From Rhizobium sp. BK376 (GTDB lineage Bacteria; Pseudomonadota; Alphaproteobacteria; Rhizobiales; Rhizobiaceae), in assembly GCF_004341625.1 (NCBI RefSeq), contig NZ_SLZG01000002.1:62001-126000 (forward strand): a DNA stretch of 64,000 nucleotides, read 5' to 3'. Shown piece by piece: positions 37,680-45,927 of this stretch. The translations under genes and the position numbers were made by a program. The notes under the pieces were generated by a model. It was not told the origin of the DNA and made no database searches. It worked only from the letters and a program-made list of their open reading frames with translations. The first letter of the stretch is position 1. Each line of letters starts with the position of its first letter.

Positions 37680-38379
37680 CGTCCGTCCCTTTCATTTCTC
37701 GATAGGACCCTGCCAATCTGGCTGGCGCCGCCACCGATCACTTGCCCCGATCCTTGATCCTCCGCGACATTCCCCTTTCTCCAGTAGACGGCAAAAGACA
37801 GCATAAGGGTAGGCCCTGCGGCTTAACCTCTATGATGCGACGTCATGCTGCTGAACGGGCGGCCTGTGGCCGGGTGAAATGGAATGCTGCGAAGAAATAC
37901 CTATAGGAAATTTATAGGAAAATCAGGCAATAGCGGGGCGGAATTGGGGAGAATGTTTTTTATTGTCGGATTGTGTCGACAGAGGTCATTGTGGCCTGCA
38001 TCCATACGCCTGTCTTCCGGTCGTGCTGAGGAAGAGGGCGGAGCTATCTTCATGCACGGTTCAAGCCAATAGATGTATGGCGAAACTGAAAAATCCGGGT
38101 ACTGCTTCGAATGCCATGCCGGCGTCATCCTGTATCGATACAAGGGCTGGCCAATTCTCGGAACCGCTATAGATTGACAGGATTGGACGGCCGCAAACCT
38201 TTAATTTATAATCGATTTTATGATCGGAGCCAGGGTTTGGGGCGTTGACAACTCATATCAAACGTAGGGGTATGGCGCGCCTACGAAGGAATCTTAATCT
38301 GGCGCCGCTTCCGGACGTGCAAAATTGTACCGAGTGAAGCGTGGGGGCCGAATGCAGCTGAAGGAGCAAGGAGAGAGAG
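37680..38379. other. 700-bp intergenic region upstream of fda
   Basis: The longest gap in the window. It is more AT-rich than the genes, with a short direct repeat (TATAGGAAA twice near 37901-37920) and TTGACA-like boxes near 38174 and 38246 that could belong to the fda promoter. Small reading frames here lack ribosome sites and coding character. I see no recognisable RNA gene, but an unannotated small RNA would fit the space. Confidence 0.4.
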
Positions 38380-39276
38380 ATGGTCGACGCTAAGCAGATG
38401 TCGCAGATGGCCGAAAAGAAGGGCTTCATCGCCGCCCTCGATCAGAGCGGGGGCTCCACTCCGGGCGCTTTGCGCCTCTATGGGATCGCTGATTCCGATT
38501 ATAGCGGCGACGAGGAGATGTTTCGCCTGATGCATGAGATGCGCGTGCGCATCATGACGGCGCCGAATTTCTCCGGCGACAAGGTTATTGCCGCCATCCT
38601 GTTCGAAAAGACCATGGATGGCGAAGCCCAGGGTAAGCCGGTTCCTACCTATCTTTGGGAAGATCGCGGCGTTGTTCCTTTCCTCAAGGTCGACAAGGGC
38701 CTGGAGGCCGAGGCAAACGGCGTTCAGCTGATGAAGCCGATGCCTGATCTTGACACCCTGCTCGCCCGTGCCGTCAAGAAGGGCATCTTCGGCACCAAGA
38801 TGCGTTCTGTCATCGCCAATGCCGACAAGACCGGTATCGCGGCCATCGTCAAGCAGCAGTTCGAAGTCGGCCGCCAGATCCTCGGCCACGGCCTCATCCC
38901 TATCATCGAGCCGGAAGTCTCGATCAAGAGCCCGACGAAGCAGGAAGCGGAAGCCATCCTGCGCGACGAGATCACCAAGGAACTCGACGGGCTGCCTGAA
39001 GGCACCAAGGTCATGCTGAAGCTGACCATTCCGACGGTGCCGGATTTCTACAAGCCATTGATCGACCACAAGGCGGTCGTCCGCGTCGTGGCGCTCTCGG
39101 GCGGCTACAGCCTGGCCGATGCCTGCGAGAAGCTCAGCCATAACCACGGCATGATCGCGAGCTTCTCGCGCGCCCTGACGGAGGGCCTGCGCGTCTCGAT
39201 GAGCGATGGCGAATTCGACGCCGACCTCGGCAGGACCATTGGTCAGATTTACACGGCCAGCGTCGACAAGGTCTGA
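38380..39276 (+). CDS. fda: Class I fructose-bisphosphate aldolase
   Basis: The 298-residue enzyme cleaves fructose-1,6-bisphosphate to DHAP and glyceraldehyde-3-phosphate through a Schiff base; the likely lysine is K214 in VMLKLTIPTV. Further marks are AALDQSGGSTPGAL, LWEDRGVVPFLKVDKGL and IPIIEPEV. GGAGAGAGAG just before the ATG is a strong ribosome site. It converges on gap, with a shared terminator between. Confidence 0.95.
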   Translation: MVDAKQMSQMAEKKGFIAALDQSGGSTPGALRLYGIADSDYSGDEEMFRLMHEMRVRIMTAPNFSGDKVIAAILFEKTMDGEAQGKPVPTYLWEDRGVVPFLKVDKGLEAEANGVQLMKPMPDLDTLLARAVKKGIFGTKMRSVIANADKTGIAAIVKQQFEVGRQILGHGLIPIIEPEVSIKSPTKQEAEAILRDEITKELDGLPEGTKVMLKLTIPTVPDFYKPLIDHKAVVRVVALSGGYSLADACEKLSHNHGMIASFSRALTEGLRVSMSDGEFDADLGRTIGQIYTASVDKV

Positions 39277-39340
39277 CCTCACAGGCAGTTCCGGCCAACC
39301 GGAACTGCCAAGAGCTACAGTCTTTCAGCCATTCAAAACA

Positions 39341-39376
39341 AAAAAGCCGGCCGTTCGGATGAACGGCCGGCTTTTT
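39341..39376. terminator. Bidirectional terminator between fda and gap
   Basis: A 10-bp stem GCCGGCCGTT/AACGGCCGGC with a six-base loop, flanked by AAAAA and TTTTT. Confidence 0.93.
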
Positions 39377-39393
39377 CATGTCTGTCGATCGTC

Positions 39394-40404
39394 TCAGATC
39401 GTCTTCGCGAAGGCGACTGCGGTGTCGGACATGCGGCTCGAGAAGCCCCATTCGTTGTCGTACCAGGAGAGCACGCGCACGAAATTGCCTTCCATGACCT
39501 TCGTCTGATCGGTTGCGAAGATCGAGGAGTGGCTGTCGTGGTTGAAGTCGCGGGAAACCAGCGGCTCGTCGGTGTAGCCGAGGATGCCCTTGAGCTTGCC
39601 GTTAGCGGCAGCCTTGATCGCTTCGTTGATTTCGCCGACGGACGTTGCCTTCTTGGCGACGAACTTGAAGTCGATGACCGAGACGTTCGGGGTCGGAACG
39701 CGGATCGACGTGCCGTCGAGCTTACCCTTCAGATGCGGCATGACGAGGCCGACTGCCTTGGCAGCGCCCGTCGACGTCGGGATCATGGACAGGGCTGCGG
39801 CGCGGGCGCGGTACAGGTCCTTGTGCATGGTGTCGAGCGTCGGCTGGTCGCCGGTGTAGGAGTGGATCGTCGTCATGAAGCCGTGGTCGATGCCGACGGC
39901 GTCATCGAGAACCTTAACGACCGGCACGAGGCAGTTCGTCGTGCAGGATGCGTTGGAGATGACCAGGTGTTCCTTGGTGAGCTGGTCGTGGTTGACGCCG
40001 AAGACGACGGTCAGGTCAGCGCCGTCGGCAGGTGCCGAAACGATGACGCGCTTGGCGCCGGCCGTCAGGTGGGCAGCAGCCTTGTCGCGGGCGGTGAAGA
40101 TGCCCGTGCATTCCATGGCAATGTCGACGCCGAGGTCGCGATGCGGCAGGGTTGCCGGATCCTTGATTGCCGTCACCTTGATCGGCTTGCCGCCGCCGAC
40201 GATGATCGTGTCGCCTTCGACCTTCACTTCAGCCGGGAACTTGCCGTGGATCGAGTCATAGCGCAGCAAGTGGGCATTGGTCTCGACCGGTCCGAGGTCG
40301 TTGATCGCTACGATTTCGATGTCGGTACGGCCGGATTCGACGATGGCGCGCAGAACGTTGCGGCCGATGCGGCCAAAACCGTTGATGGCAACTTTTACAG
40401 TCAT
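39394..40404 (-). CDS. gap: Type I glyceraldehyde-3-phosphate dehydrogenase
   Basis: The start is [18 protein letters not shown] behind GGGAGTGGATAG; a codon five residues earlier is less likely. The 336-residue enzyme oxidises glyceraldehyde-3-phosphate with NAD+ and phosphate. NAD-binding NGFGRIGRN is at 8-16 and the catalytic cysteine C154 lies in SNASCTTNC. It follows tkt by 76 bp on the same strand, probably as one operon. Confidence 0.97.
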   Translation of the reverse strand: MTVKVAINGFGRIGRNVLRAIVESGRTDIEIVAINDLGPVETNAHLLRYDSIHGKFPAEVKVEGDTIIVGGGKPIKVTAIKDPATLPHRDLGVDIAMECTGIFTARDKAAAHLTAGAKRVIVSAPADGADLTVVFGVNHDQLTKEHLVISNASCTTNCLVPVVKVLDDAVGIDHGFMTTIHSYTGDQPTLDTMHKDLYRARAAALSMIPTSTGAAKAVGLVMPHLKGKLDGTSIRVPTPNVSVIDFKFVAKKATSVGEINEAIKAAANGKLKGILGYTDEPLVSRDFNHDSHSSIFATDQTKVMEGNFVRVLSWYDNEWGFSSRMSDTAVAFAKTI

Positions 40405-40480
40405 TCTATCCACTCCCATTAAAGCAGGGCGTTACGTTTCAGTGAGTGGAGGACGCCGTGGGCGCCCTCCCAATTCGCCG

Positions 40481-42457
40481 TCAGGCGAGCTTTGCTTCCG
40501 CAGCAGCGACAACGGCATCCGCCGTGATGCCGAAATGCTTGAAGACATCCTTTGCCGGGCCGGAAGCGCCGAAGCTCTTCATGCCAACAAAAGCGCCTTC
40601 CGGTCCGATAAAGGCATCCCAGCCTTCGCGAACGGCGGCTTCAGCGGCGATCTTGACCGGCGAGTTGCCGATGACTTTCTTGCGATAGTCTTCCGGCTGT
40701 TCGAAGAACAGTTCCGTGCAGGGCACGGAAACCACGCGAGTCGAGATTCCCTTGCCTTCGAGCGTCGCACGAGCGGCGACGGCAAGCTCAACTTCGGAGC
40801 CGGAGGCGAAGATCGTGACCTTGGCGTCGTCGGAACCGGCGAGCGTGTAGGCGCCGAGTTCGCAAAGGTTCTTTTCGCTATACTCGGTGCGAGCCGGAGC
40901 CAGGTTCTGGCGGGTCAGCGCGAGAGCCGACGGACGGTTATGCGTCTTGATGGCGATCTGCCAGCATTCTGCCGTTTCCGTGGCGTCAGCCGGGCGGAAG
41001 ACCATGAGGTTCGGCACGGCGCGCAGACCGGCGATCTGCTCGACCGGCTGGTGCGTCGGTCCGTCTTCGCCGACGCCGATCGAGTCATGCGTCAGAACGT
41101 GAATGACGCGGATGCCCATCAGCGAAGCGAGGCGGATCGGAGGACGGCAATAATCCGAGAAGATCATGAAGCCGCCGCCGTAGGGGATCAGGCCGCCGTG
41201 CAGCGAGATACCGTTCATGGCAGAGGCCATGCCGTGCTCTCGAATGCCCCAGTGCATGTAGCGACCGGAGAAATCCGTCGGGGTGATCGAGACCATCTGG
41301 CTGGTCTTGGTGTTGTTCGACGGCGTCAGGTCGGCGGAGCCGCCGAGCGTTTCCGGCAGGAAGCCGTTGATGACTTCGAGCGCGTCTTCGGAAGCCTTGC
41401 GGGTTGCGACCGTCGGCTTGGTTTCGGCGAGCTTCTTCTTGTATTCGCTGATTGCGGCGTCGAAGCCTTCCGGCAGTTCGCCGGCGAAGCGACGGTTGAA
41501 TTCTGCCTTGGCCGGAGCGTTGGCGAGAATGCCTTCCCATTCCTTGACGATGTTTTCAGAACGCGTGCCGGCAGCGCGCCATGCATCGAGAACGTCCGAA
41601 GGAATGACGAAGGGTTCGTAATCCCAGTTCAGCGCCTTGCGGGTCGCCGCAATTTCCTCGGCGCCGAGCGGCGAGCCGTGAACCTTGTGGGTTCCCTGCT
41701 TGTGCGGTGCGCCGAAGCCGATGACGGTCTTGCAGGCGATGAAGGTCGGACGGTCGGACTGGTGAGCGGCTTCGATGGCGGCAGAGATCGCGGCCTGGTC
41801 GTGACCGTCGACTTCGATCGTGTTCCAGTGAACGGCCTTGAAACGAGCGATCTGGTCGGTCGAGTCCGAGAGCGAGAGAGCGCCGTCGATGGTGATCGAG
41901 TTGTTGTCCCAGAAGAGGATCAGCTTGTTCAGCTTCAGGTGGCCGGCAAGCGCGATTGCTTCATGGCTGATACCTTCCATCAGGCAGCCGTCGCCGTTGA
42001 TGACGTAGGTATAGTGGTCCTGCAGGTTGGCGCCGAATTCCTCGCGCAGCTTGCGCTCGGCGATCGCCATGCCGACAGCGTTCGCGATGCCCTGGCCGAG
42101 CGGGCCGGTCGTCGTTTCGATGCCCGTTGCATGGCCGTATTCCGGATGGCCGGCGGTCTTGGAACCAAGCTGGCGGAACTGCTTCAGGTCTTCGACTGTC
42201 ATATCAGGATAGCCGGTTAGATAGAGCAGCGAATAGAGCAGCATGGAGCCGTGGCCGGCCGACAGTACGAAGCGATCCCGGTTCGGCCAATGCGGCTTCT
42301 TCGGATCAAACCGCAGATATTTGGTGAACAGAACCGTTGCGACGTCGGCCATGCCCATCGGCATGCCCGGGTGGCCAGAGTTCGCCTTTTCGACTGCATC
42401 CATGGCAAGGAAACGGATCGCATTTGCCATCCGGTCGTGTTGTTCGGGAGAGATCAT
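40481..42457 (-). CDS. tkt: Transketolase
   Basis: The 658-residue thiamine-diphosphate enzyme moves two-carbon units in the pentose phosphate/Calvin routes. Signatures: [18 protein letters not shown] near the N-terminus, the ThDP motif [14 protein letters not shown] followed by [11 protein letters not shown], and the pyrimidine-domain [13 protein letters not shown] and [19 protein letters not shown]. Length is typical. It leads a tkt-gap transcript. Confidence 0.97.
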   Translation of the reverse strand: MISPEQHDRMANAIRFLAMDAVEKANSGHPGMPMGMADVATVLFTKYLRFDPKKPHWPNRDRFVLSAGHGSMLLYSLLYLTGYPDMTVEDLKQFRQLGSKTAGHPEYGHATGIETTTGPLGQGIANAVGMAIAERKLREEFGANLQDHYTYVINGDGCLMEGISHEAIALAGHLKLNKLILFWDNNSITIDGALSLSDSTDQIARFKAVHWNTIEVDGHDQAAISAAIEAAHQSDRPTFIACKTVIGFGAPHKQGTHKVHGSPLGAEEIAATRKALNWDYEPFVIPSDVLDAWRAAGTRSENIVKEWEGILANAPAKAEFNRRFAGELPEGFDAAISEYKKKLAETKPTVATRKASEDALEVINGFLPETLGGSADLTPSNNTKTSQMVSITPTDFSGRYMHWGIREHGMASAMNGISLHGGLIPYGGGFMIFSDYCRPPIRLASLMGIRVIHVLTHDSIGVGEDGPTHQPVEQIAGLRAVPNLMVFRPADATETAECWQIAIKTHNRPSALALTRQNLAPARTEYSEKNLCELGAYTLAGSDDAKVTIFASGSEVELAVAARATLEGKGISTRVVSVPCTELFFEQPEDYRKKVIGNSPVKIAAEAAVREGWDAFIGPEGAFVGMKSFGASGPAKDVFKHFGITADAVVAAAEAKLA

Positions 42458-42854
42458 CGTCGTTCCGCAGGTTCCGGGTCTCGGGAGATGGTCTCAATGT
42501 GGGAGGCAGACCATCGGTTGAAAGGCCTTCTTAGATGGAGCACCTTATACACTCCCAATCCAGGTCAGCCTCAGGCGGCTGAGACATAGCAGTTGGGGCG
42601 AGCAAGTCAACAAATCGAACCCCAGTTCAGGGGTGGGTGCGGCAATTTTTTGACATTTGCCCGCGGCCTTGTACAAAAGACGACATCCTTCCCGAGCGCC
42701 CGCCGACAGCAAGAAACCGTCCGTTCATCCACAGATAACGCCACCTGCCGCACGGGTGCCTTTATTGACGGGCAGTTGCCGAGGTGAATACTGTTTGTAA
42801 ATCAGACAAGTGGCCCGATAAACGATTCGGAATCTTGCGCGGGAACCGGAAGAC
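42458..42854. other. Divergent promoter region between tkt and the DUF4164-zapA operon
   Basis: About 400 bp without a supported gene. A forward TTGACA (42650-42655) with TACAAA (42672-42677) at 16-bp spacing is a candidate promoter for DUF4164-zapA. The tkt promoter should lie at the left end. Nothing else stands out. Confidence 0.4.
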
Positions 42855-43130
42855 ATGATGCCCACGGGGAAAACCATGGATGCGGCGCTCAGCGAATTGC
42901 GACAGGCGATCGCGGCGCTGGAGAATGCCGTCGATATGCGGTTCGAGCGGGAGCGTGAGAGAAGCGAAATCGACGGTGAAGTCCGCCGGGTGCATGCCGA
43001 CCGCTCGCGGCTGGCACAGGAACTCGATCAGGCCGAGTTCCGCGCAAACCGTCTGGAAGAAGTCAATCGCGAGGTTTCCCGCCGGCTAGTCACTGCGATG
43101 GAAACCATAAGGGCCGTGCTCGACCGCTGA
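42855..43130 (+). CDS. DUF4164 coiled-coil protein
   Basis: The 91-residue product is a continuous helix with heptad hydrophobics (LRQAIAALENAV, LAQELDQAEFRANRLEEVNREV). This is the DUF4164 family, located upstream of zapA in Rhizobiales. Start choice between 42855, 42858 and 42876 is open; the last has GGGGA well placed. A role alongside ZapA in division is suggested only by position. Confidence 0.8.
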   Translation: MMPTGKTMDAALSELRQAIAALENAVDMRFERERERSEIDGEVRRVHADRSRLAQELDQAEFRANRLEEVNREVSRRLVTAMETIRAVLDR

Positions 43131-43180
43131 GGATTTGCCTTGTGCGGGGCGGGCGATAACGGCCAGGAACGAGAAGTCGA

Positions 43181-43558
43181 ATGGCGCAGGTAACGGTAAC
43201 GATCGACGGCAAGGCCTATCGGATGGCCTGCGAAGAGGGCCAGGAAGAACACCTGACGGATCTTGCCACCCGCTTCGACCGTTATGTCGGTCATCTCAAG
43301 GATCAATTCGGGGAGATCGGCGATCTTCGCATCACCGTCATGGCCGGCATCATGATCATGGACGAGGTTTCGGAGCTTTCCCGCCGGGTTTCCTCTCTGG
43401 AAGGCGAGCTGGAGACGCTGCGCAGCAATCGCGACACCGCGCTTGCGACCAGCGCCCGGTCGGAGGAGACGCTGGCACAGGCTCTCAACGAGGTCACGGC
43501 CAATATCAGGGGTATCACCGAGAAGCTGGTGGCGCGACCTAGCGCAGAGGTCAACTAA
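43181..43558 (+). CDS. zapA: Cell division protein ZapA
   Basis: The 125-residue protein shows the ZapA fold: VTVTIDGKAYRMACEEGQEEHL at the N-terminal sheet, then a long coiled coil (FDRYVGHLK, SELSRRVSSLEGELETL). ZapA bundles FtsZ filaments at the septum. It lies 50 bp behind the DUF4164 gene and 60 bp before the 6S RNA, the usual order. Confidence 0.92.
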   Translation: MAQVTVTIDGKAYRMACEEGQEEHLTDLATRFDRYVGHLKDQFGEIGDLRITVMAGIMIMDEVSELSRRVSSLEGELETLRSNRDTALATSARSEETLAQALNEVTANIRGITEKLVARPSAEVN

Positions 43559-43608
43559 TTTCGAGGGTTCAGTGCCGTGCTACTGGTGCGGCGCGCCGAA
43601 TGCCTCTA

Positions 43609-43614
43609 TATACT
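43609..43614 (+). promoter_or_regulatory. -10 element of 6S RNA
   Basis: TATACT sits about 6-10 bases before the predicted 5' end of the RNA; the -35 region is not well conserved. Confidence 0.45.
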
Positions 43615-43618
43615 CGGA

Positions 43619-43782
43619 TGCGGTCTGCGCTTCCCGACAGGAACCACAATCCCTGGGGCCATACTCGATCCAAAGGGAGCTGTCCCTGACCAGGCTCGTG
43701 GGCTTGGTCATATGGCGCCCACCTACGTTTGTAGGCACCCAGGATCGTAAATCTCCATCGGTCGCCGTGGATCGCACTTTTT
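43619..43782 (+). ncRNA. ssrS: 6S RNA
   Basis: The gene is recognised by place (just behind zapA) and fold. The closing stem pairs TGCGGTCTGCG (43619-43629) with CGTGGATCGCA (43666+100 = 43766-43776) over 11 bp with G-U pairs, and a T run at 43778-43782 ends the transcript. The interior holds the conserved-looking GGGAGCTGTCCCTGACCAGG region and a hairpin around GGCGCCCACCTACG. At about 160 nt the size fits. 6S RNA mimics an open promoter and sequesters sigma-70 polymerase in stationary phase. Confidence 0.82.
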
Positions 43783-43826
43783 CCCCCTGAACGACGCGAT
43801 CATTTTGGCGCGCCCTGCACCGACGT

Positions 43827-45071
43827 CTATGCTCTGTCGGCCACTGCTATGGGGCAATCCGACATCTGTCTCGTTGCAGCCCAGAAGATCAGCGCCGTGA
43901 CGCTTATGCCGGCGCCAAGGATGCAGACGCCGGGCCAGCCTGCAATTCCGTAGACGATCGTCGAGCCGCTGGCGCCAGCCGCGCTGCCAATCGAATAAAA
44001 TACCATGTAGCCGGCGACCAGTCGGCTGCGCGCTTCCGAGTGCAGGGTGAAGATCATGCTCTGGTTTGTAACGTGGACGGCCTGGATAGCCAGGTCCAGA
44101 GCAACGACGCCGAGGACAAGCAGCCAGATCGACCAGTGAAGCATCGCAATCGGCAGCCACGCGGCCAGCATGAGAGCAAGCGAGAGACCGGTCGTCCTTT
44201 CGCCGTATCCGCGATCGGTGAGCCGTCCGGCGCCACCGGCTGCCACGGCGCCCGCCATGCCCGCCAGGCCGAACAACCCGATTTCCGTATGCGACAGAGA
44301 TAGAGGCGGTGCGCTCAGCGGCAGAACCATTGCCGTCCAGAATGTGCTGAAGGCGGCGAAGATCAAGAGGGCCAGCGTGGCGCGAACGCGCAGAAGCCGT
44401 TCCCTTGCAAAAAGAGCAAACAGGGAGCGCAGCAGATCGCCATAGGATTCCGTTTTTCCTGATGATCGTTGTCGGGGCAGCGTCCAGGCAAGCAGGACCG
44501 CCATCGAAAGGGTCATGGCGGCGGATACGAGATAGACGCAACGCCAGCCGCCGATATCGGCAAGCATGCCGGAAGCGAAGCGCGCCATCAGGATGCCGAT
44601 CACCACGCCACTGGTCACCAAGCCGACAGCCCTGCCGCGCTCGGCAGGTGCTGCCAATGTAGCAGCGAAGGCAACGAGGCTTTGGACGACCACGGCCAAT
44701 AGACCGACCGCAGCAATTGCGGCAAGCATGACCGCAAATCCCGATGCGGTGCCGACGATCGTCAGGGCAATTGCTGACAGAACCGCCTGACTGACGATCA
44801 GCTTGCGGCGATCGATGGTGTCGCCAAGCGGAACGAGAAAGATAAGGCCGAGCCCATAGCCGACCTGCGTCATGGAGATGATGATGCCGATGGATGCGGG
44901 ATCGACGTCGAAATCCCGCGCCATCGCATCGAGCAGGGGCTGCGCGGCATAGATGTTGGCCACACTCAGACCGCAGGCGATCGCAAAGATCATTGTCATG
45001 GCGGGTGTCAGTCTTCCGTCGGCGGCATCTCCCCTGATGTCATCAGGAATTTGGTCGTAGCTTTCAGTCAT
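43827..45071 (-). CDS. Major facilitator superfamily transporter (drug-efflux type)
   Basis: The 414-residue protein has 12 predicted membrane segments with VPLGDTIDRRKLI after segment 2 and a long soluble N-terminal lead. It resembles arabinose-efflux/drug permeases. It is divergent from an HxlR regulator, with two copies of a 19-bp operator in between, so expression should be inducible. Substrate unknown; quinones, aldehydes or drugs are typical of HxlR-linked pumps. Confidence 0.87.
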   Translation of the reverse strand: MTESYDQIPDDIRGDAADGRLTPAMTMIFAIACGLSVANIYAAQPLLDAMARDFDVDPASIGIIISMTQVGYGLGLIFLVPLGDTIDRRKLIVSQAVLSAIALTIVGTASGFAVMLAAIAAVGLLAVVVQSLVAFAATLAAPAERGRAVGLVTSGVVIGILMARFASGMLADIGGWRCVYLVSAAMTLSMAVLLAWTLPRQRSSGKTESYGDLLRSLFALFARERLLRVRATLALLIFAAFSTFWTAMVLPLSAPPLSLSHTEIGLFGLAGMAGAVAAGGAGRLTDRGYGERTTGLSLALMLAAWLPIAMLHWSIWLLVLGVVALDLAIQAVHVTNQSMIFTLHSEARSRLVAGYMVFYSIGSAAGASGSTIVYGIAGWPGVCILGAGISVTALIFWAATRQMSDCPIAVADRA

Positions 45072-45090
45072 TCCATTCGTCCCTTCTATT

Positions 45091-45109
45091 TGGTCCTATA
45101 ATAGGACCA
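45091..45109. promoter_or_regulatory. HxlR operator 1
   Basis: TGGTCCTATAATAGGACCA is a perfect inverted repeat (9-bp arms, one central base), 20 bp from the transporter start. Confidence 0.65.
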
Positions 45110-45127
45110 GTTGTCATGGGACTTGTC

Positions 45128-45146
45128 TAGTCCTATGTTGAGACCA
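45128..45146. promoter_or_regulatory. HxlR operator 2
   Basis: TAGTCCTATGTTGAGACCA matches operator 1 at 14 of 19 positions and lies 37 bp away, 29 bp before the regulator start. Confidence 0.5.
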
Positions 45147-45174
45147 AGTAATCGGGATGCGAAGGAGACCTGTC

Positions 45175-45630
45175 TTGGTCAGGCGAACCAGTCTCAGAGA
45201 GGCGGATTGTCCTGTCGCGCGGTCGTTGGACACGATCGGCGATTGGTGGTCGCTTCTCATCATTCGCGATGCTTTTGACGGCATGCGGCGGTTCGGCGAA
45301 TTCCAGAAGAGCCTCGGTGTGGCAAAGGGCATCCTGTCTGCGCGGCTGAACAGCCTCGTGAACGCGGACGTCCTGGCGCTAGTCCCTGCCTCGAACGGCA
45401 GTGCCTATAAGGAATATGTGCTGACGGAAAAGGGGCGTGGTTTGTTTCACGTCATCGTCGGGCTGCGACAATGGGGAGAAGCCCATCTTTTTGCGCCGGG
45501 GGAACCGCATTCCGAACTGATCGATATTGCCGCAGGCCAGCCGGTCGGCCCGCTCGAATTCCACTCGCTGGATGGTCGTGTTCTCGGTTGGGAGGGCACG
45601 GTGGTCCGAAAAGTATCGGCGAAGACCTGA
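45175..45630 (+). CDS. HxlR-family transcriptional regulator
   Basis: TTG at 45175 is preferred because AAGGAG lies eight bases upstream; an ATG at 45157 would overlap that site. The product of about 151 residues shows DCPVARSLDTIGDWWSLLIIRDAF with the family cysteine, then FGEFQKSLGVAKGILSARLNSL as the winged helix. HxlR proteins often sense electrophiles through that cysteine. It should control the divergent transporter. Confidence 0.88.
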   Translation: MVRRTSLREADCPVARSLDTIGDWWSLLIIRDAFDGMRRFGEFQKSLGVAKGILSARLNSLVNADVLALVPASNGSAYKEYVLTEKGRGLFHVIVGLRQWGEAHLFAPGEPHSELIDIAAGQPVGPLEFHSLDGRVLGWEGTVVRKVSAKT

Positions 45631-45927
45631 CGCCGGTAGAGGTCACATTGGTGGTTCACGTCCTGATTGCTCAGGAATCCCACTATGTCCGATTTTCCAT
45701 GTGGATAAGCTCAAATACGGCGTGAACAAGAAATTCCTTACAATAAGAAGAGATTCTCGGCTTGGGGGCGAGTCCTGCGCCAAAATTGCCCAAATTGCTG
45801 ATAATGGGAGCGCGTAGAGAAAAGAGCCTGCCAAAGGCGTGCAGACGGTCATAACAAACTTAAGATTTATCTTTACTGCACATCTGCTGAGTGGGCCCGG
45901 CGAAAGCCAGATCAAAACAGGAAAATC
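45631..45927. other. Leader region of the lpiA-acvB operon
   Basis: 297 bp between the HxlR gene and lpiA, AT-rich in the last 100 bases, which should carry the operon promoter. No gene or strong hairpin is visible. Confidence 0.4.

Noticed and set aside
37884..38172. Small open frames in the gap before fda
   Set aside because: No ribosome site, overlapping on both strands, and no coding character.
40277..42220. 647-codon forward frame across gap and tkt
   Set aside because: It is the complement of a plain transketolase; the composition is that of a shadow frame in GC-rich DNA.
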